NCBI RefSeq assembly: GCF_918797505.1
Contig: NC_092802.1
Location: 16,451,883-16,515,882, forward strand
Length of the DNA stretch: 64,000 nucleotides
Source of the DNA: Bemisia tabaci
Lineage: Eukaryota; Arthropoda; Insecta; Hemiptera; Aleyrodidae
Reading direction: 5' to 3'
Numbering within the stretch: position 1 is the stretch's first letter; each line of letters starts with the position of its first letter. The notes beneath the pieces are model-generated. The model was not told where the DNA came from. It saw nothing but the letters and a program-made list of their open reading frames with translations, and did not search any database. Positions 11,997-24,504 of the stretch are shown in pieces. The position numbers were made by a program, and so were the translations under genes.

Positions 11997-12783
11997 CAGG
12001 GCCGGATTAAGGGGGTGGCCACATGGGCCGCGGCCCATGGCGGAACATTTAGGGGGCGGCAAATGTTGTAATTTTTTCAAATGTAGGTATCAAGAAAAAA
12101 ATCTGATTCAGAAAAAAATCACAAATGAGGAAAGGCGAAAAAATCTCTCATATCCTGAGAGTTAAGGTATAGTTATTTAGAATTTATTCGTCTTTCGGTG
12201 ATACAAGAGACACCGCCTTTCATTGGTCCAGTTGAGAGAGAAACCAAACACGCAATTTGGCATGGAGCGGCGCGGCGCAGAGAGCAATGATGACGATGAT
12301 TTGAGATGGAAAGGAGAAGCCCTCGGCGCGCCGGTCAGCATGAAACACATATTAGCGCCTAAAAGACTCCATGAATACTTCACGCATTGCGTCAAACGTA
12401 GAGCGGTCAGCAGCGGTTGGCGTGAAACTAATAGTGCCTATAAGACTGCATGAATACTTCACGCATTGCGTCAAAAATAGTGCGTCACTTGGTCAGCAGC
12501 GGACAGCGTGAAACGCATAGCGCCTACAAGACTGTAGGGATACTTCACGCATTGCGCCAAACGGAGTGCGGTTGGCGCGGTGGCGGAAATTAAGATCATT
12601 AGACCACATTCATGTTTATTCTTATTCATAATTGTTTCGTTCTTTTCTTATAAATGAAAAGCATTGTCCACACAGAGATAGGTCTACGGAACTTAATTTT
12701 CGAGCGAAGTTCCGTGAACTTTTGCTAGTGTTGACACGGCTTTCACAAAAAATGTGCCGAACGCGAGTAAACGTGTCTTTTTA
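11997..12783. mobile_element. hAT-N1 copy 2, right end missing
   Basis: Starts CAGGGCCGGATTAAGG and follows the family to ACGCGAGTAAACGTGTC, then diverges before the right terminal repeat. About three minisatellite units lie at 12360-12570. Confidence 0.87.
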
Positions 12784-12858
12784 CATAAGAATCAATTGTC
12801 ACATCGCAAATTCCTCACACATGCAACATCTCCATACTAGTGTTTTAATCCTGGCACA

Positions 12859-13274
12859 CACTGAAAAAAAAAATCTCGGTGTATTTACTAAGAAAAGGGT
12901 AAAATTACCATAAATTCAGGGTTCTATTTGATCCCAGTTTTTTCGTGGTAAAATTACCATTTGTGGAATTGGTAATTTTATCGAGAAATCTTGGTCAAAT
13001 TATTGAACTTTCTCGGTAATTTTACTGGACCTTGTTAAAAACGCCAATATTTTTTATCGACTGTGGTAGAATTACCGAGATAAAATGGCAAAGTTACCGG
13101 GAATTGATTACCAATAAAAGTGGTATTCTTACCTGGAAAAAAACAGTAAAAATACCCGTATTTAGGTAAGCTTACCAGTCTGTCTCGGTAAAATTACCAA
13201 TAATTGGTAAAAAAAGTGAGATGGTAAAGGTACCAACGGACCTTGGTAAAAACGCAGAGAATTTTTTTTCAGTG
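12859..13274. mobile_element. CACTG-ended MITE rich in GGTAAAATTACC
   Basis: CACTGAAAAAAAAAA and TTTTTTTTCAGTG ends flanked by CA on both sides. The interior is packed with GGTAAAATTACC-like palindromic 12-mers in both orientations, at least ten. Confidence 0.82.
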
Positions 13275-13582
13275 CACCCTGTATAAATTCAAGCCTATCG
13301 ATACATCCGGCAACACCGCAACCGTGCGTCTATCCTCGTCCGTCGCGTCGGGAATCAGGACGTGTGGTCGTGGGCGGCAACGCTGCCGGTCTCATGTTTA
13401 CTTTAACCGAGTGGAAATCTTTAATGAGATTTTAATTAAAATCCCCGCCATCCGTAGGAGCAACAATTTACGTTTCTTTTTTGAGGAGCCTGCTTACCGG
13501 AGTTACCGGGGCTGGGGGCCGGACAAAGCAGGACAAGTGCCAGCCGGAGAGATCCTCGCTAATTCGTTGGCCGTCTTTTCAA

Positions 13583-14254
13583 CTCCCGTCCTCGTCAGAA
13601 ACGCCGCATCAACATATGAACGTTGTCAAATTTCCGCAAAAGTATAATTAAATTTGAAAAATTAAATTAATTAATTCAAAATTATAATTAAATCCAGCAG
13701 TTTAAATTTTAATAAAGAAGTTTAAACTTATGATTAAATTTACAATTTAACCCTATAATTAGGCACTTTATTTATTAATCTAAATTTAAATTGTATTTAA
13801 TATTATCATTTTATTTTAATAATTTTAATTAGTTTAATTTTTTTTCATTTCTTTTTAATTTTTTTATTTTTTAATTTTTTTATTTTTTAATTTTTTTATT
13901 TTTCATTTTTTTATTTTTTCATTTTTTTTTCTTTATTTTTTCATTTTTATTTTTTCATTTTTTTATTTTTTCATTTTTTTTATTTTTTCATTTTTTTTCA
14001 TTTTTTTATTTTTTTTTATTTTTTTTTATTTTTATTTTTTCATTTCTTGTATTTTTCCCATTTTTTTTTTATTTTTTTCATTTATTTTTTATTTTTTATT
14101 TCATGTTCAATTAGTGCCGTAAAAATTTGTACCTTTTGGATACAGGGCTTAAAACATTCGAGGAAAAAAAGTTTTTTTGGCGAAAATTCACGTTTTATCG
14201 ACGGAATTTTGGCAACGTTTGAAGCCTCATAAGGCGTTCTTCCTCAGCACGGCA
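13583..14254. mobile_element. MITE-A copy expanded by T-rich simple repeat
   Basis: The left end (near 13583-13640, ACGCCGCATCAAC then GTTGTCAAATTTCC) and right end (14200-14254, ATTTTGGCAACG to CAGCACGGCAG) match the family. The interior holds the ~105-bp module (13694-13790) and then ~300 bp of T-runs broken by A or CA (about 13810-14110). Confidence 0.75.
13810..14110. repeat. T-rich simple repeat
   Basis: TTTTTTATTTTTTCA-like units, inside the expanded MITE-A copy. The frame at 14047-14232 is an artefact. Confidence 0.85.
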
Positions 14255-15152
14255 GGTTACTGGCGATAATCACATATTATCCGCTGACTCGCAGTAATTA
14301 AAATGGACGAATTTCTGCTGAAAGGAACTAAGTACAAATGGATTAAATGAAAAGGAACTATGAGGCACGCAAATCCTGAGTACTTGGTCCCTTTTGAATT
14401 CAAATCATTTCCACATAGTTTCTTTCGGCATAAATACATCCAAATAAATTCGTGCGCCGGCGAGTGTGGATGAGTCGCGAAAATGGAGCGGTGTTTTCCG
14501 CACGGCGGAACTCGCTGGTCGCCTAATCGCGGTTGTTCAGCAGCGCGGGTGACATCATTCACCACTGACAAAAAGGGGTGGTGAAAGGGGGCGGAAAAGT
14601 CGGCGCGGAAGGACACTTTTAATGAGTGATATCTCCTCTCGTCCCGAGCAAAAAGCACAAAATCACGAACGGTTTTTCATCCGAGTTATTTCGTTTTTGC
14701 ATAGCGGGGCAATATTACCGCTTCCGCCCTGGGAATCGGGGAGGTGTGGGATTATTCGCTGATTGTGAAAGGAGATGAATGTGATGAGGGCGTTAATGAG
14801 TGTTAGAATCTATCGGGGGAAATTCATGTGAGAGCCGGAGTTTTACGATTCAACCAATTTTTTTTTTCAGGACTTTTTGAGGGTGTATTATATTGCGATT
14901 ATTTTTATGTGCGATTTCGCGAGTGACACCACATGTTTTCTGTGTGATCAAACTGGAGTTGGGGCCGTGACGGTTGTGCGATATACGACTATTGGGGGGT
15001 CTATCTCTGTAATTAGTAAAAACCTTCAATGCGTAGAGGGCTCGAGGATGTTTGCCATGATTTCGGGCTGAACGTTAATTCTTTGCCACTAGAGGAGGAA
15101 TGCAAGCATCAAGGAGGGACTCTGTGAGTATTAGGAAGTTCACGACAGAATT
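14255..15152. other. No recognised gene
   Basis: A minus frame of 133 codons (14257-14658) and a plus frame of 64 (14877-15071) carry no recognised motif. Confidence 0.5.
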
Positions 15153-15846
15153 CAGGGCCGGATCTGGGGGATGGCCACATGAGCCGCGGCCCACGGCGGC
15201 AAATTTAGAGGGCGGCAAATTTTGCAATTTTTTTAAATGAAGGTATAAAAAATTCGGATTCAGAAAAAAATTACAAACGAGAAAAGGCGAAAAAATCTCT
15301 CATTTCCTGAGAGTATAGCAATTTCTAATTTTGTCATCTTTCGGTGATACAACAGACAGCACCTTTATTTAGTCTAGGTAAGAGAGAAACCAAACACGCA
15401 ATTTGGCTTGGAACGGCGCGGCGCAGAGAGCAATGATGACGAGGACTTGAGATGAAAAGGAGAAGCCCTCGGCGCGGCGCGGCGGTCGGCATGTAACACA
15501 TATCAGCGCCTACAAGACTGCATGAATACTTCACGCATTGCGTCAAACACAGTGCGGTCAATAGCGGTCGGCGTGAAACGCAAAGCGCTTACAAGACTGT
15601 AGGAATACTTTACGAGCGCCAAACCCATTGCGGTCAGCGCGGCGCGGCGGCGGAAGTTAAAATTTGTAAATCACATTTATGTTTGTTCTTTCATCATTTT
15701 TTCATTCATTTCTTCAAATGGCAGGCCTCGTCCAAACAGAGATAGGTATACGGAACTTAACTTTTGCGCAAAGTTTTGTGAACTTTTGCTCTTAGTGTTG
15801 ACAGGGTTTTCGCAAATAATGTGTCCAACAAGAATGAACGCGTCAA
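15153..15846. mobile_element. hAT-N1 copy 3, right end missing
   Basis: Starts CAGGGCCGGATCTGGGGG and ends within the GAATGAACGCGTC segment. About two minisatellite units lie at 15505-15640. Confidence 0.86.
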
Positions 15847-16247
15847 ATCAAATGGGTAACTGCACTCTAATCGCAACTCACCAAACTCACTCTACCTCTA
15901 ATTGTTCGCGTTTTTTTTATTTAAGGACTGACATTGCTGAAATTTTATCTCACGAGGTTTGTTTCTCAAAGTTTTCCGAGGAAAGATCCCCCCCCCCCCC
16001 CCCCGGGGGCCAGTTTTTCCAACAGCAGGCCCCATTTTCAGCTTGCTCTGGACCGCTCTCAGCCTGATCCGTTACCTTCTTAGAATTCTTTCCTTAGGTT
16101 CAATTTTCCTTGATCTCCGCGTATTTCCCCGCCAAAATCAAGGCATAACTTAACTGGGTCAAAAGCGTCCAGGCTGAACAGGTGAGAGGGCCCCAAGCTT
16201 TTGACAACTTGCACCGAGACCCACGAACTCCGCTTCACAGTGCTCAG
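15847..16247. other. No recognised gene; poly(C) run
   Basis: About 15 C at 15990-16004. Nothing else recognised. Confidence 0.5.
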
Positions 16248-16500
16248 CTGCCGCGCTAAGGAGAAACGCCATATCAGCCTTCAAGCGTTGCCAAATTTCC
16301 TCCGATGAAATACGAATTTTCTAGGAAACTGTTGGATATTTTTCCTCAAATTTTTCAGACAATTTCCTACACAATTTAATCTAAAATATCTGAAAATTTC
16401 AAGGAAAAATTCGCGTAGCAAAACTCAAAAATATATGTTTTATTCAGGGAAATTTGGCAACTCTCGAATGTTCATACGGCGTTTTTCCTTAGCACGGCAG
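16248..16500. mobile_element. MITE-A copy (16.2 kb)
   Basis: Left end CTGCCGCGCTAAGG and right end CCTTAGCACGGCAG are intact inverted repeats. Confidence 0.87.
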
Positions 16501-16850
16501 CCAGGCACAACGGAGTATTGTAACCTGTAGTCGAGCACCACCGTGAGCAGCTCCAACTTCCAACAAGCGCCAAGATTTATGGAACGCACCGTGGTGTAGC
16601 TGCGAATGCCTAGCTATGAAAGTGTGGAATTGCCAAATTTCATGATTAATCAATCCTCTAGATGAACCATCAATCTGCCATGTGACTGCCAAGAGCAGAA
16701 ACACCAAAACAGAGATGCAAAATAAACTTTGTTTCGCTGGTAAGTGGATTTTCAAATATTTTTCAGGGGCTGGGTATGCAACCCACAAGTATCCAAACAT
16801 TCGATCAGAAACATTAGGTATTGACTCATGACATTTTTTCCATTTATATA

Positions 16851-17119
16851 TTTTTTCGGAAAAAATTAGATTAAGGCTGGGCCCTAGAATTCCTTCACCT
16901 CATACCTCACAGGGGCAGGCCCTGCGCGGGTAGGGCCCAGCCCTACCTTGACAGAGTCCAGCCCTAACCAAGTAGGGCTGAACCCTGAAGCAGGTAGGTT
17001 TGGGCTCTACCCGCGCCGCGGGCCTGCCCCTATGGGGTATGAGGTAAAGCAATTTTACCTACCCGGTCAGGGCTGGGACCTTCTGCAAGGGTACCAGCCC
17101 TAAACTCGTTTTTTCCGTG
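16851..17119. mobile_element. GC-rich palindromic MITE
   Basis: TTTTTTCGGAAAAAAT at left and GTTTTTTCCGTGTA at right. Arms share CCTCATACC, GGGGCAGGCCC and TAGGGCTGGGCC / GGGCCCAGCCCTA blocks. It lies back to back with MITE-B copy 2. Confidence 0.75.
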
Positions 17120-17121
17120 TA

Positions 17122-17332
17122 CACTAGAAAAAAAGTCGCTAGGATCTAATCCAGACTCTTAAAAATATTGACGAGAAACTATACTCTTGATTCAATCGGA
17201 TTTTTGCTTGAATCAAAAGGAAATCCACTTAAATTAAGAGACTCGGTTCTAGATTGAATCAAGAGAATTTTTTTCCTGTCAATGTTTTTAAGAGTCTGGA
17301 CTCTAGATTCAAGCGGGGTTTTTTTTCCAGTG
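17122..17332. mobile_element. MITE-B copy 2, TA duplication
   Basis: Starts CACTAGAAAAAAAG, ends TTTTCCAGTG, flanked by TA on both sides. It directly follows the palindrome at 16851-17119. Confidence 0.84.
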
Positions 17333-17872
17333 TATAATAGCGATAATGTTATCTCTGCACGCAGTCTAAGGCTCAGTTTAATGGAAATCCGGCAACGTGC
17401 TTAGGTGGACTTGTCCGGTGTGTTCCACTGTCCAGTGAGCTGTCAAAGCCGGCTTTTGATTCATTAAACCCCCTATTTCGCTCTATCACCCGAGCCACGG
17501 CTCGGCGTATAACATCACGCTCCTAATCTCCAATTTATTAGACTTTTTTCTTCTTCCTTTATCATACATGCTAAATTGTTTCCACTTATCATATTCGTCC
17601 GCAACTCATATTCGTATTAAAATCTTTGCCCCCGCCCCTCGCCCCACCGCGACTTCCCCGCCGCGAAACAAACATCTTCCCAAGCAGCAACAACAACGGT
17701 TGTTCCACTCGCCTTCTGTGGATGCTCACCGGCAGAGTTGCGAGAGACCATTTTTCTCAGGATGATCCTATGGCCTTTGCGAACTTGTGGTGAAACCCAA
17801 ACGGGACTCATGGTGGATCCTCAATTTTGGCCCGGTGCAGTCTGAGTAGAATCGATACATATTTTAAAGATT

Positions 17873-18102
17873 CACTGGAAAAAAAACAAATTGGATCTAG
17901 AGTCCAGGCTCTTGAAAACATCGACAAGAAAAAATACTCTTGATTCAATCGGATTTTTGCTTAAATCAAAACGAAATCCCCTTAAACAAGAGGCTTGGTT
18001 CTTGATTTAAGCTAGATTCTGATTGAATCAAGAGTACTTTTTCTTGTCGATGTTTTTATGAGTCTGGACTCTAGATCCGATGTGTTTTTTTTTTTTCCAG
18101 TG
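17873..18102. mobile_element. MITE-B copy 3
   Basis: Intact CACTGGAAAAAA and TTTCCAGTG ends. The flanks share ATT, so the duplication length is ambiguous here. Confidence 0.87.
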
Positions 18103-18960
18103 ATTCCGGGACAACTCGTCCCAAAGACTCATACTCATCAGTCACTGCATAATGGAAAATTTGCATGCAAATGTTTTATTACTTCATCTGAAAGTGCTTA
18201 AAGAGCTGATTTCACAGTATTTTTTATGATTTTTTTCTGATATGAGAAATAGTATAAAAATATATTTAAAAGTGAGAAAATGCACCGCCTAAGTGACGTC
18301 ATCTCGCGGAATTTCCCATTTAAAACACATGTATTTTAGCAGATTCGATCATTTTGTCATGCCTTCTCCAATAATTGTTCAAGTCATAAACCAAACGTAT
18401 ATCCTCGTGTTCAGTTCTCTCAGCAAAATCGTTTCCTACGTGGAGAATCGAATAAAAGGTACTGGATGCTTCGTTAAAATGATCATTAAAAACACGAGGA
18501 TTGCAACGAAAGTCAGTCGTCCTTCGGACACCACGCTGACCTAAAATGTTTGCATGATACAACTATTTCAACCCCTGGACCACTCAAGTTGCATCCATCG
18601 AGTTGAAGGCGAACTTGAATTCTAACTCCAGTTTCTAGTTATTCATACCTGGCCGCAAGAGCTGTGCTCAATTCTAATTTTTGCAACTTGCAACTTGATG
18701 AAAACGCTTGTAAGTGAAACATCACGGAGGTTAAAAGGGTTGTACCTGACTATCCGTGGGTTAAAAAGTCTTGGGTGAAAGCGTGTGTCGAGTCCCTTGA
18801 GCGAGGGTAAACTTGAACCTTAATTAGAAAAAGAGAGATCAATAAAAATGCCCAAAATATCAAAAAGACACGAAAAAAATAAGTTAAATTTGGAGATGGA
18901 GTTGTTTACAAAAGGAAGGGATTTGATGAAAAAAATTTGAAATTGTGGTTTTGAAATCAG

Positions 18961-19189
18961 CACTGGAAAAAAAAAACACATTGGAATTAGAGTCTAGACT
19001 CTTGAAAACATTGACAAGAAAAAATACTCTTGATTCAATCACATTTTTGCCTAAATCAAAAGGAAATCCGTTCAAATTAAGAGGCTTGGTTCTTGATTTA
19101 AGCAAAAATCCGATTGATTCAAGAGTATTTTTTCTTGTCGATGTTTTTAAGAGTCTGGACTCTAGATCAAATATGTTTGTTTCCCAGTG
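18961..19189. mobile_element. MITE-B copy 4
   Basis: Intact ends. Flanks (AG and TA) do not match. Frames of 73 and 101 codons across it are artefacts of the palindrome. Confidence 0.87.
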
Positions 19190-19577
19190 TAAAGGAGGGA
19201 AAATTCTGGATCTTACTTATTGTTGTTTAATCAGAGCAAGACTGAAATGACTATTTAAATATTGACAATCACAATTATTTTGCGAGACATAAAATCTCAC
19301 ACCTAAAACTCACACAAAGAGCACGGCAGTAAATTACCTTCCATTCAAGATCCTCACACAAAGAACTCTTTTTCGAAACGTAATGCGAATTGCTCTTGCT
19401 CCGTTCTAATTCGAACCAGATCGACATTGTCAGCTCTTGCAAGAATATCCCATAAAGATCGATGAAAATAGAAGACTATGGTTTTATTTAGCAAATCACA
19501 AAGAATTTTCTACCTTGTTAGATTAAATGCAAATGCTTATATTGCTAAGGTGGGGTTTCGAAAATGTATTGTCTATA

Positions 19578-19825
19578 CTGCCGTGCTAAGCACGACACGA
19601 ACGCCGTAAATCCATCAAGATTTTCTCTCGATTTTTGGAACTTGACGCTCTTTGAAATAAAAATATTTTTACCCATGCACCTCAAATTTTCAGGTTAAGT
19701 TCTTGATAGTTTTTGCGAAAGAATTCTGTAAAAACATTGTCCCAAGGTACACAAATTTTTTTGCCATGATACATTGTCTCCGAAAAATGTAAAATGGCGT
19801 CAACAGCGTTTTCGCGTTATCTGGT
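19578..19825. mobile_element. MITE-A subfamily 2, copy 2
   Basis: The left end is CTGCCGTGCTAAGCACG and the interior matches 10011-10256 in reverse. The right end is degraded (CAGCGTTTTCGCGTTATC). Confidence 0.72.
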
Positions 19826-20223
19826 GCTGGATGACATCATTTGGCTCGGCGCTAAACCGGGGCGTAGTGAATTTGTAGAAAAGTTGCGCTTTTTGAACGG
19901 CGTATTTCCTCGGAGTTTTTAGTTATTTTTTCGCGTTTTGATGTGCTCATTGTGTTTTTCGCGCCATATACCTTGAGAACCATGTATTTGCCGGTCAAAA
20001 TTCGTTGATGGCTTAGTGATCCATTTCAGAATTTTTTGCTGCAATCGTAATAACTGTTAAAAACTTTATAATTTTAACACTGCTGAGGATTTTATAAAAT
20101 CATTTCCGTGAGTTCGAATTATACTAATTAAAATAGACAATCCAAGTACTCTTTCAGTAATTATTAAAATTATAAAGTATGTCACGTTATGATTTTCTAA
20201 ACTTAAGACCGGCGAGTTCATTT

Positions 20224-20345
20224 CGTCGCTTCTCTGACGTAAGGGTGTATCTTGATTTCCACGTGAGCCTTGTTTTCCACAAGACTCCATGTTTTCCGGG
20301 GCTCATACGCGAATCGAGATACGCCCTTACGTCACAGGAGCGACG
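20224..20345. mobile_element. MITE-H copy 1 (TGACGTAAGGGTGTATCT)
   Basis: Palindrome: CGTCGCTTCT + TGACGTAAGGGTGTATC at left, GATACGCCCTTACGTCA + AGGAGCGACG at right. A CACGTGAGCC/GGGCTCAT pair is internal. Confidence 0.82.
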
Positions 20346-20388
20346 ATTTTTGAGGCATTCCTCATACTGAGCAACTATTCTGTCCCCT

Positions 20389-20615
20389 CACTGGAAAAGA
20401 AACACATTGGATCTAGAGTCCAGACTCTTAAAAACATCGACAAGAAAAAGTGCTCTTGATTCAATCAGAATCTAGCTTAAAGCAAGAACCAAGCCTCTTA
20501 ATTTAAGCAGATTTTGTTTCGATTCAAGCAAAAATCCGATTGTATCAAGAGTATTTTTTCTTGTCCATGTTTTCAAGAGTGTGGACTCTAGATCCAATGT
20601 GTTTTTTTTCCAGTT
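20389..20615. mobile_element. MITE-B copy 5
   Basis: Left end CACTGGAAAAG; right end degraded to TTTCCAGTTT. It lies between two related ~50-bp segments ending CTGTCCCCT (20338-20388 and 20653-20702). Confidence 0.85.
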
Positions 20616-21285
20616 TGTTCATTTTTTGTCTTTTTTGATGATTCTAACTTATCGGCAGTCATTTTTGAGTCATTTCTCACACGGAGCAACTTCCTGTCCC
20701 CTGTAACAAAAGTTCGAAAAGAGCTATTCGGCAACCTCCGTGTGATCATAGGTCTAATTTCCTAACAAGGGCGAACAATGAGCTCACGTGTATATCATCC
20801 CGCCTGTTGCGCAAGAGGCACCTGTGGGTTTCACAACGGGATGAAAGGGTCCAGGCCGGGAGCATCCTCGCGGATGCCCCTTCGGGCCGCCCTTTCATTA
20901 TATCCCGCCGAGGGGGGGGGGGGGGGGGACAAGGACCGAAAAAAGCGAGTTCATGACTCGGCATATCCTGGCCGTTTTAGTGTCTTAGTTTTGTCTGGCC
21001 GGGCCTTTGTCCTTTGTCGCGGGTGACAAAAGTAAGTAATACCCGCTCGTCTCGAGATAGCGGCTCCCGGTGCCGTTGCCATTGCCGCGGAGAAGTGTTT
21101 TATTGCCCGCTTCATTGATATATTTGGCCGAGTGGCACTTTAATGCGTTTCGCGTTGAGGCAGTCTCATGCTGGAACCTGAACACGGACAACGAGTCCCA
21201 GCCCTTAAGATTTGTTCGCCTGCGAGGTTTCCAGATTCGGCGTGAATTAGGTGATTTTGCCAGCTCGCGTTCCTCGATGGCTCCC
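20616..21285. other. No recognised gene; poly(G) run
   Basis: A G-run at about 20911-20928 and mixed GC-rich sequence. Frames on both strands (20778-21026, 21070-21360, 20985-21308) have no recognised motif. Confidence 0.5.
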
Positions 21286-21832
21286 TGCAGCGGGCTGATT
21301 GTTGACATTGATAGACAAAGCTATAGACGAAAGAAGACGTGGAGCGATCCTGCGGGCTGATTATTGAAATTTATAGACAAAGCTATGGACAAAGAAGACA
21401 TAAGAGTATGGAGCGATCCTATTGGTTGAAATGAGTGGTTCTTATGGACTAAGGGGGTAAATGATGGACTAACTATCGGGTCTCTCGTGGGTTGCCGTTA
21501 GTTAGTCCTATTACGTACGTCCTTTGTCCATTGCAACCACCCGCTTCCACCAATAGGATCCCTCCATATCCTTTTTGTCTTCTTTGTCTATAGCTTTGTC
21601 TATCAATTTCAATAATCGGCCCGCTGTTGGTTGAAATGAGTGGTCCTTATAGACTAAGGCGGTAAATGATAGACTAACTATCCGGTCTCTAGTGGGTTGC
21701 CGTTAGTTAGTCTATTGCGTACGTCCTTTGTCCATTGCAACCACCCGATTCCACCATAGGTCCTCATATCATTTTTGTCTTCTTTGTCAATTGCTTTGTC
21801 TATCAATTTCAATAATAAGCCCGCTGCAGGGA
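21286..21832. mobile_element. MITE-I chain (GCGGGCTGATTATTGAAAT), about two copies
   Basis: Units carry GGAGCGATCCTATTGGTTG, AAATGATGGACTAACTAT, GCCGTTAGTTAGTC and GTCCATTGCAACCACCCG, and end CAATTTCAATAATCGGCCCG. The second unit (21626-21832) lacks its own left end, suggesting a chimera or unequal exchange. A short left fragment precedes at 21286-21351. Confidence 0.8.
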
Positions 21833-22344
21833 AGAAGTACCACAACACAAGAAAAAATATTGAAAAGATGAGAATCGCAATAAAACTAAACATTAAAGGA
21901 TTAAACATTATAAAAACAACTAAGAAAGTAAAAAATTTCAATCAGTAAATAATTTAAATGAAAAACGAAATAATTTTGGAAATTAGAAATAATTATAGTT
22001 TGACTGATAAAACCTAAGAGGGTTTCATTGAGTCACAAAATCACTATTTTCATAGAAACTATTAAACTTATGGTGATAGAAGAGATAATCATACACCTGT
22101 TATTTTAATGTCAATAGTTTATTTAATTTCCAAAATACATATTATTAATATTTTAATTGTTATTGAATACATCTCTGCTACGGTGATTATCTTAATATTG
22201 GTTCACTGCTGATCAATTTGATTTAAAAATATCGTAACTACCGGAAGAGCTATGTATGCATTATACCTATCAACATAAATGGAGAATTCGCAAGACATTT
22301 CTTTATTGCTGCATCTGAAAGTGCTTGACAATCTGCGTTCGCAG
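21833..22344. other. AT-rich, no recognised gene
   Basis: No repeat identified apart from a GCTGCATCTGAAAGTGCTT-like segment near 22309 that recurs near 18184 and 47275. Confidence 0.5.
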
Positions 22345-22516
22345 TGATCTCGATTCATTTGGATTTTTGCTTGAATCAAAGGAAATTCCACTTAAATTGA
22401 GAGGCATGGCACTCGACTCGATTCAAGCAAAAATGCGATTGAAACAAGGAAATATTTTCTAGCCAAATTTTTTGAGAGTCTGGATCTGGATCCAGCAGAC
22501 TTTTTTTTCCTGTGTA
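22345..22516. mobile_element. MITE-B degraded partial copy
   Basis: Traces only: CATTTGGATTTTTGCTTGAA, GCAAAAATGCGATTGAAAC, GAGAGTCTGGATCTGGATCC, and a terminal TTTTTTCCTGTG. Confidence 0.6.
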
Positions 22517-22526
22517 CTTAATTCCG

Positions 22527-22756
22527 CACTGGAAAAAAAAAAACACATTGGATCTAGAGTTCAGACTCTTAAAAACATCGACAAGAAAAAGTACTATTGA
22601 TTCAATCAGAATCTAGCTTAAATCAAAAACCAAGCCTCTTAATTTAAGCGGATTTCGTTTTGATTCAAGCAAAAACCGATTGAATCAAGAGTATTTCTTC
22701 TTGTCACTGTTTTCTAGAGTCTTGACTCTAGATCCAATGTGTTTTTTTTTCCAGTG
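22527..22756. mobile_element. MITE-B copy 6, CG duplication
   Basis: CACTGGAAAAAAAA and TTTTTCCAGTG ends flanked by CG on both sides (22525-22526 and 22757-22758). Confidence 0.88.
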
Positions 22757-23312
22757 CGTACCCTGTCTTACGGTCTATTTACACAGCCATGAGACAACCC
22801 TGGTCCGAAGCCAGTTCGGTAGCTGTCCGGAGCGAATTCCATTTAACAAACCATAGTCGTGTAGTTTGCGAGATGATAAATCGCCGTGCAAAGTTTTATA
22901 GCTCTAATTACATATGTCCGCAGTTCGATTCTGGCGGGATTATTATTTCGAAAATATGCCCGAGACCCCCGCGAGACCGCGACAAACCAGTTTCAAATTC
23001 CAGTTGAGCGTATTGCTAATCCAGTGGAGGGTCCCCTTGCTCGTCCAAAAATTCTGCATAAGGCAACGCTGGTACTTTTCGCTTCGCGATTTTCCCACAT
23101 GTGACAATTTTACGACTTACGGTATAGGCAAGAACCTCGTAATTGCGTCGGATTTTCCATTGGGTTGAAGTGGTTTTACGCCCGATCTCGCCGCAGTTGC
23201 TACCAAATGCCCATAGAGTACAATAGAGTCGCAATTTACTGAAGCGCCGCACAGTGGAACGTGCTGATAGAAGAGGTTGTCATTTTTGGCTAAAACTGCA
23301 AATTTTGATATT

Positions 23313-23581
23313 ACATATCGACGGTGTAAGTCGGCAATCAACATAACTCGTTTGCGGTGTCTGAAAATCTCCGCCTCATATGTTATTTTTTTACAGGAGA
23401 ACAAATTCACATCATTCCTTGAAGATTTTGCAGAATTTTCTTCACAGCAGAGAGAAAAATTACGGCAGTTTTAAAGAATTGCAGTTGAGTCAGTTTTTCC
23501 GTTTAAAAAATAAAGTATGACAGGAAGTCTGCGACGTCGCAAACCGAGTAATGTGATTACCGACTTACACCGTCGATATGT
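23313..23581. mobile_element. MITE-J copy 2
   Basis: Better-preserved ends ACATATCGACGGTGTAAGTC and GACTTACACCGTCGATATG; same interior as copy 1. Confidence 0.85.
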
Positions 23582-24162
23582 CTAATTGCGACTTTTAAGG
23601 GTTGCTCCGACAAGAAAATTTAACGAGGAAATGGAGATGTTGCATGTGTGCGGAATTTGCGATTTGACTGTTGATTCTCATGTAAAAGTTCGCGAGAAAC
23701 ACGATGGTGTCACTGGTTTTCTCTGAAATCAACTCCCAAGCTCAAAAAAGCTCTCAATTTGAGGCCAAAATGGAGGGGATATACCCATGCTATCTCATAG
23801 TCGCATTTTTCTCGGTGAGTCGGTAGAGGTAGGTTGCGGACACCTCAAATGTGAAGAATGTTGGTGTCATTCTGAGGAGCCCATTATTAGGCTTGCATTT
23901 TAGATTATTCTATATCGTCATTTATTTTTAGGTCCATGCAGACGGCTATATTTCAACCCGCTCGATGTCATGGTTGATTTGCTATAAATGAGTCAATTTC
24001 TCTGAATTCGTGCATTAATCTAGCAAACAACTTGATGAAATGATGCACCATTTCTCAGTAATCTTTAGGGCAAGTTAATAAATCAGATTGACTGATTAGC
24101 ATAATATAGTGATACTGATGGGTCTCCTGAACGAATTATCAACAAAGACATATAGATCTGAG

Positions 24163-24244
24163 GGCCGATTCTGGCGAAAAAAGCGGATTTTTCGGTATTC
24201 GTCGCAAACCCAGAAAAATCGCATTTTTCGCCAAAATCGGCCTT
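24163..24244. mobile_element. Short palindromic element GGCCGATTCTGGCGAAAAA
   Basis: Inverted ends GGCCGATTCTGGCGAAAAA and TTTTTCGCCAAAATCGGCC over 82 bp. Confidence 0.65.
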
Positions 24245-24504
24245 AAGACCCCTGTTTGAGCCAATATTTGTCCCAAAAAGAGACCGGAAATAACAAAATC
24301 ACTATGTATTTCGTAAAATGTAGACCTTCCATGCGCAAAAAAGTGTGTAGTTTGGGTAATTCAGGTGGGCCTAGAAACGGCTCTTATCGCTATATCTCTC
24401 CTTTTAAGTAAAACACTCACAAGTTTTCCTTAATGGAGCTTTTGCATGTGTCAGGAATTTGCGATTTAAGTACTTTTCTTACCAACAATTTCGCGAGAAA
24501 CAGG

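Noticed and set aside
18945..19250. 101-codon plus frame and overlapping minus frame
   Set aside because: Both cross MITE-B copy 4, a palindrome that gives similar translations on both strands.
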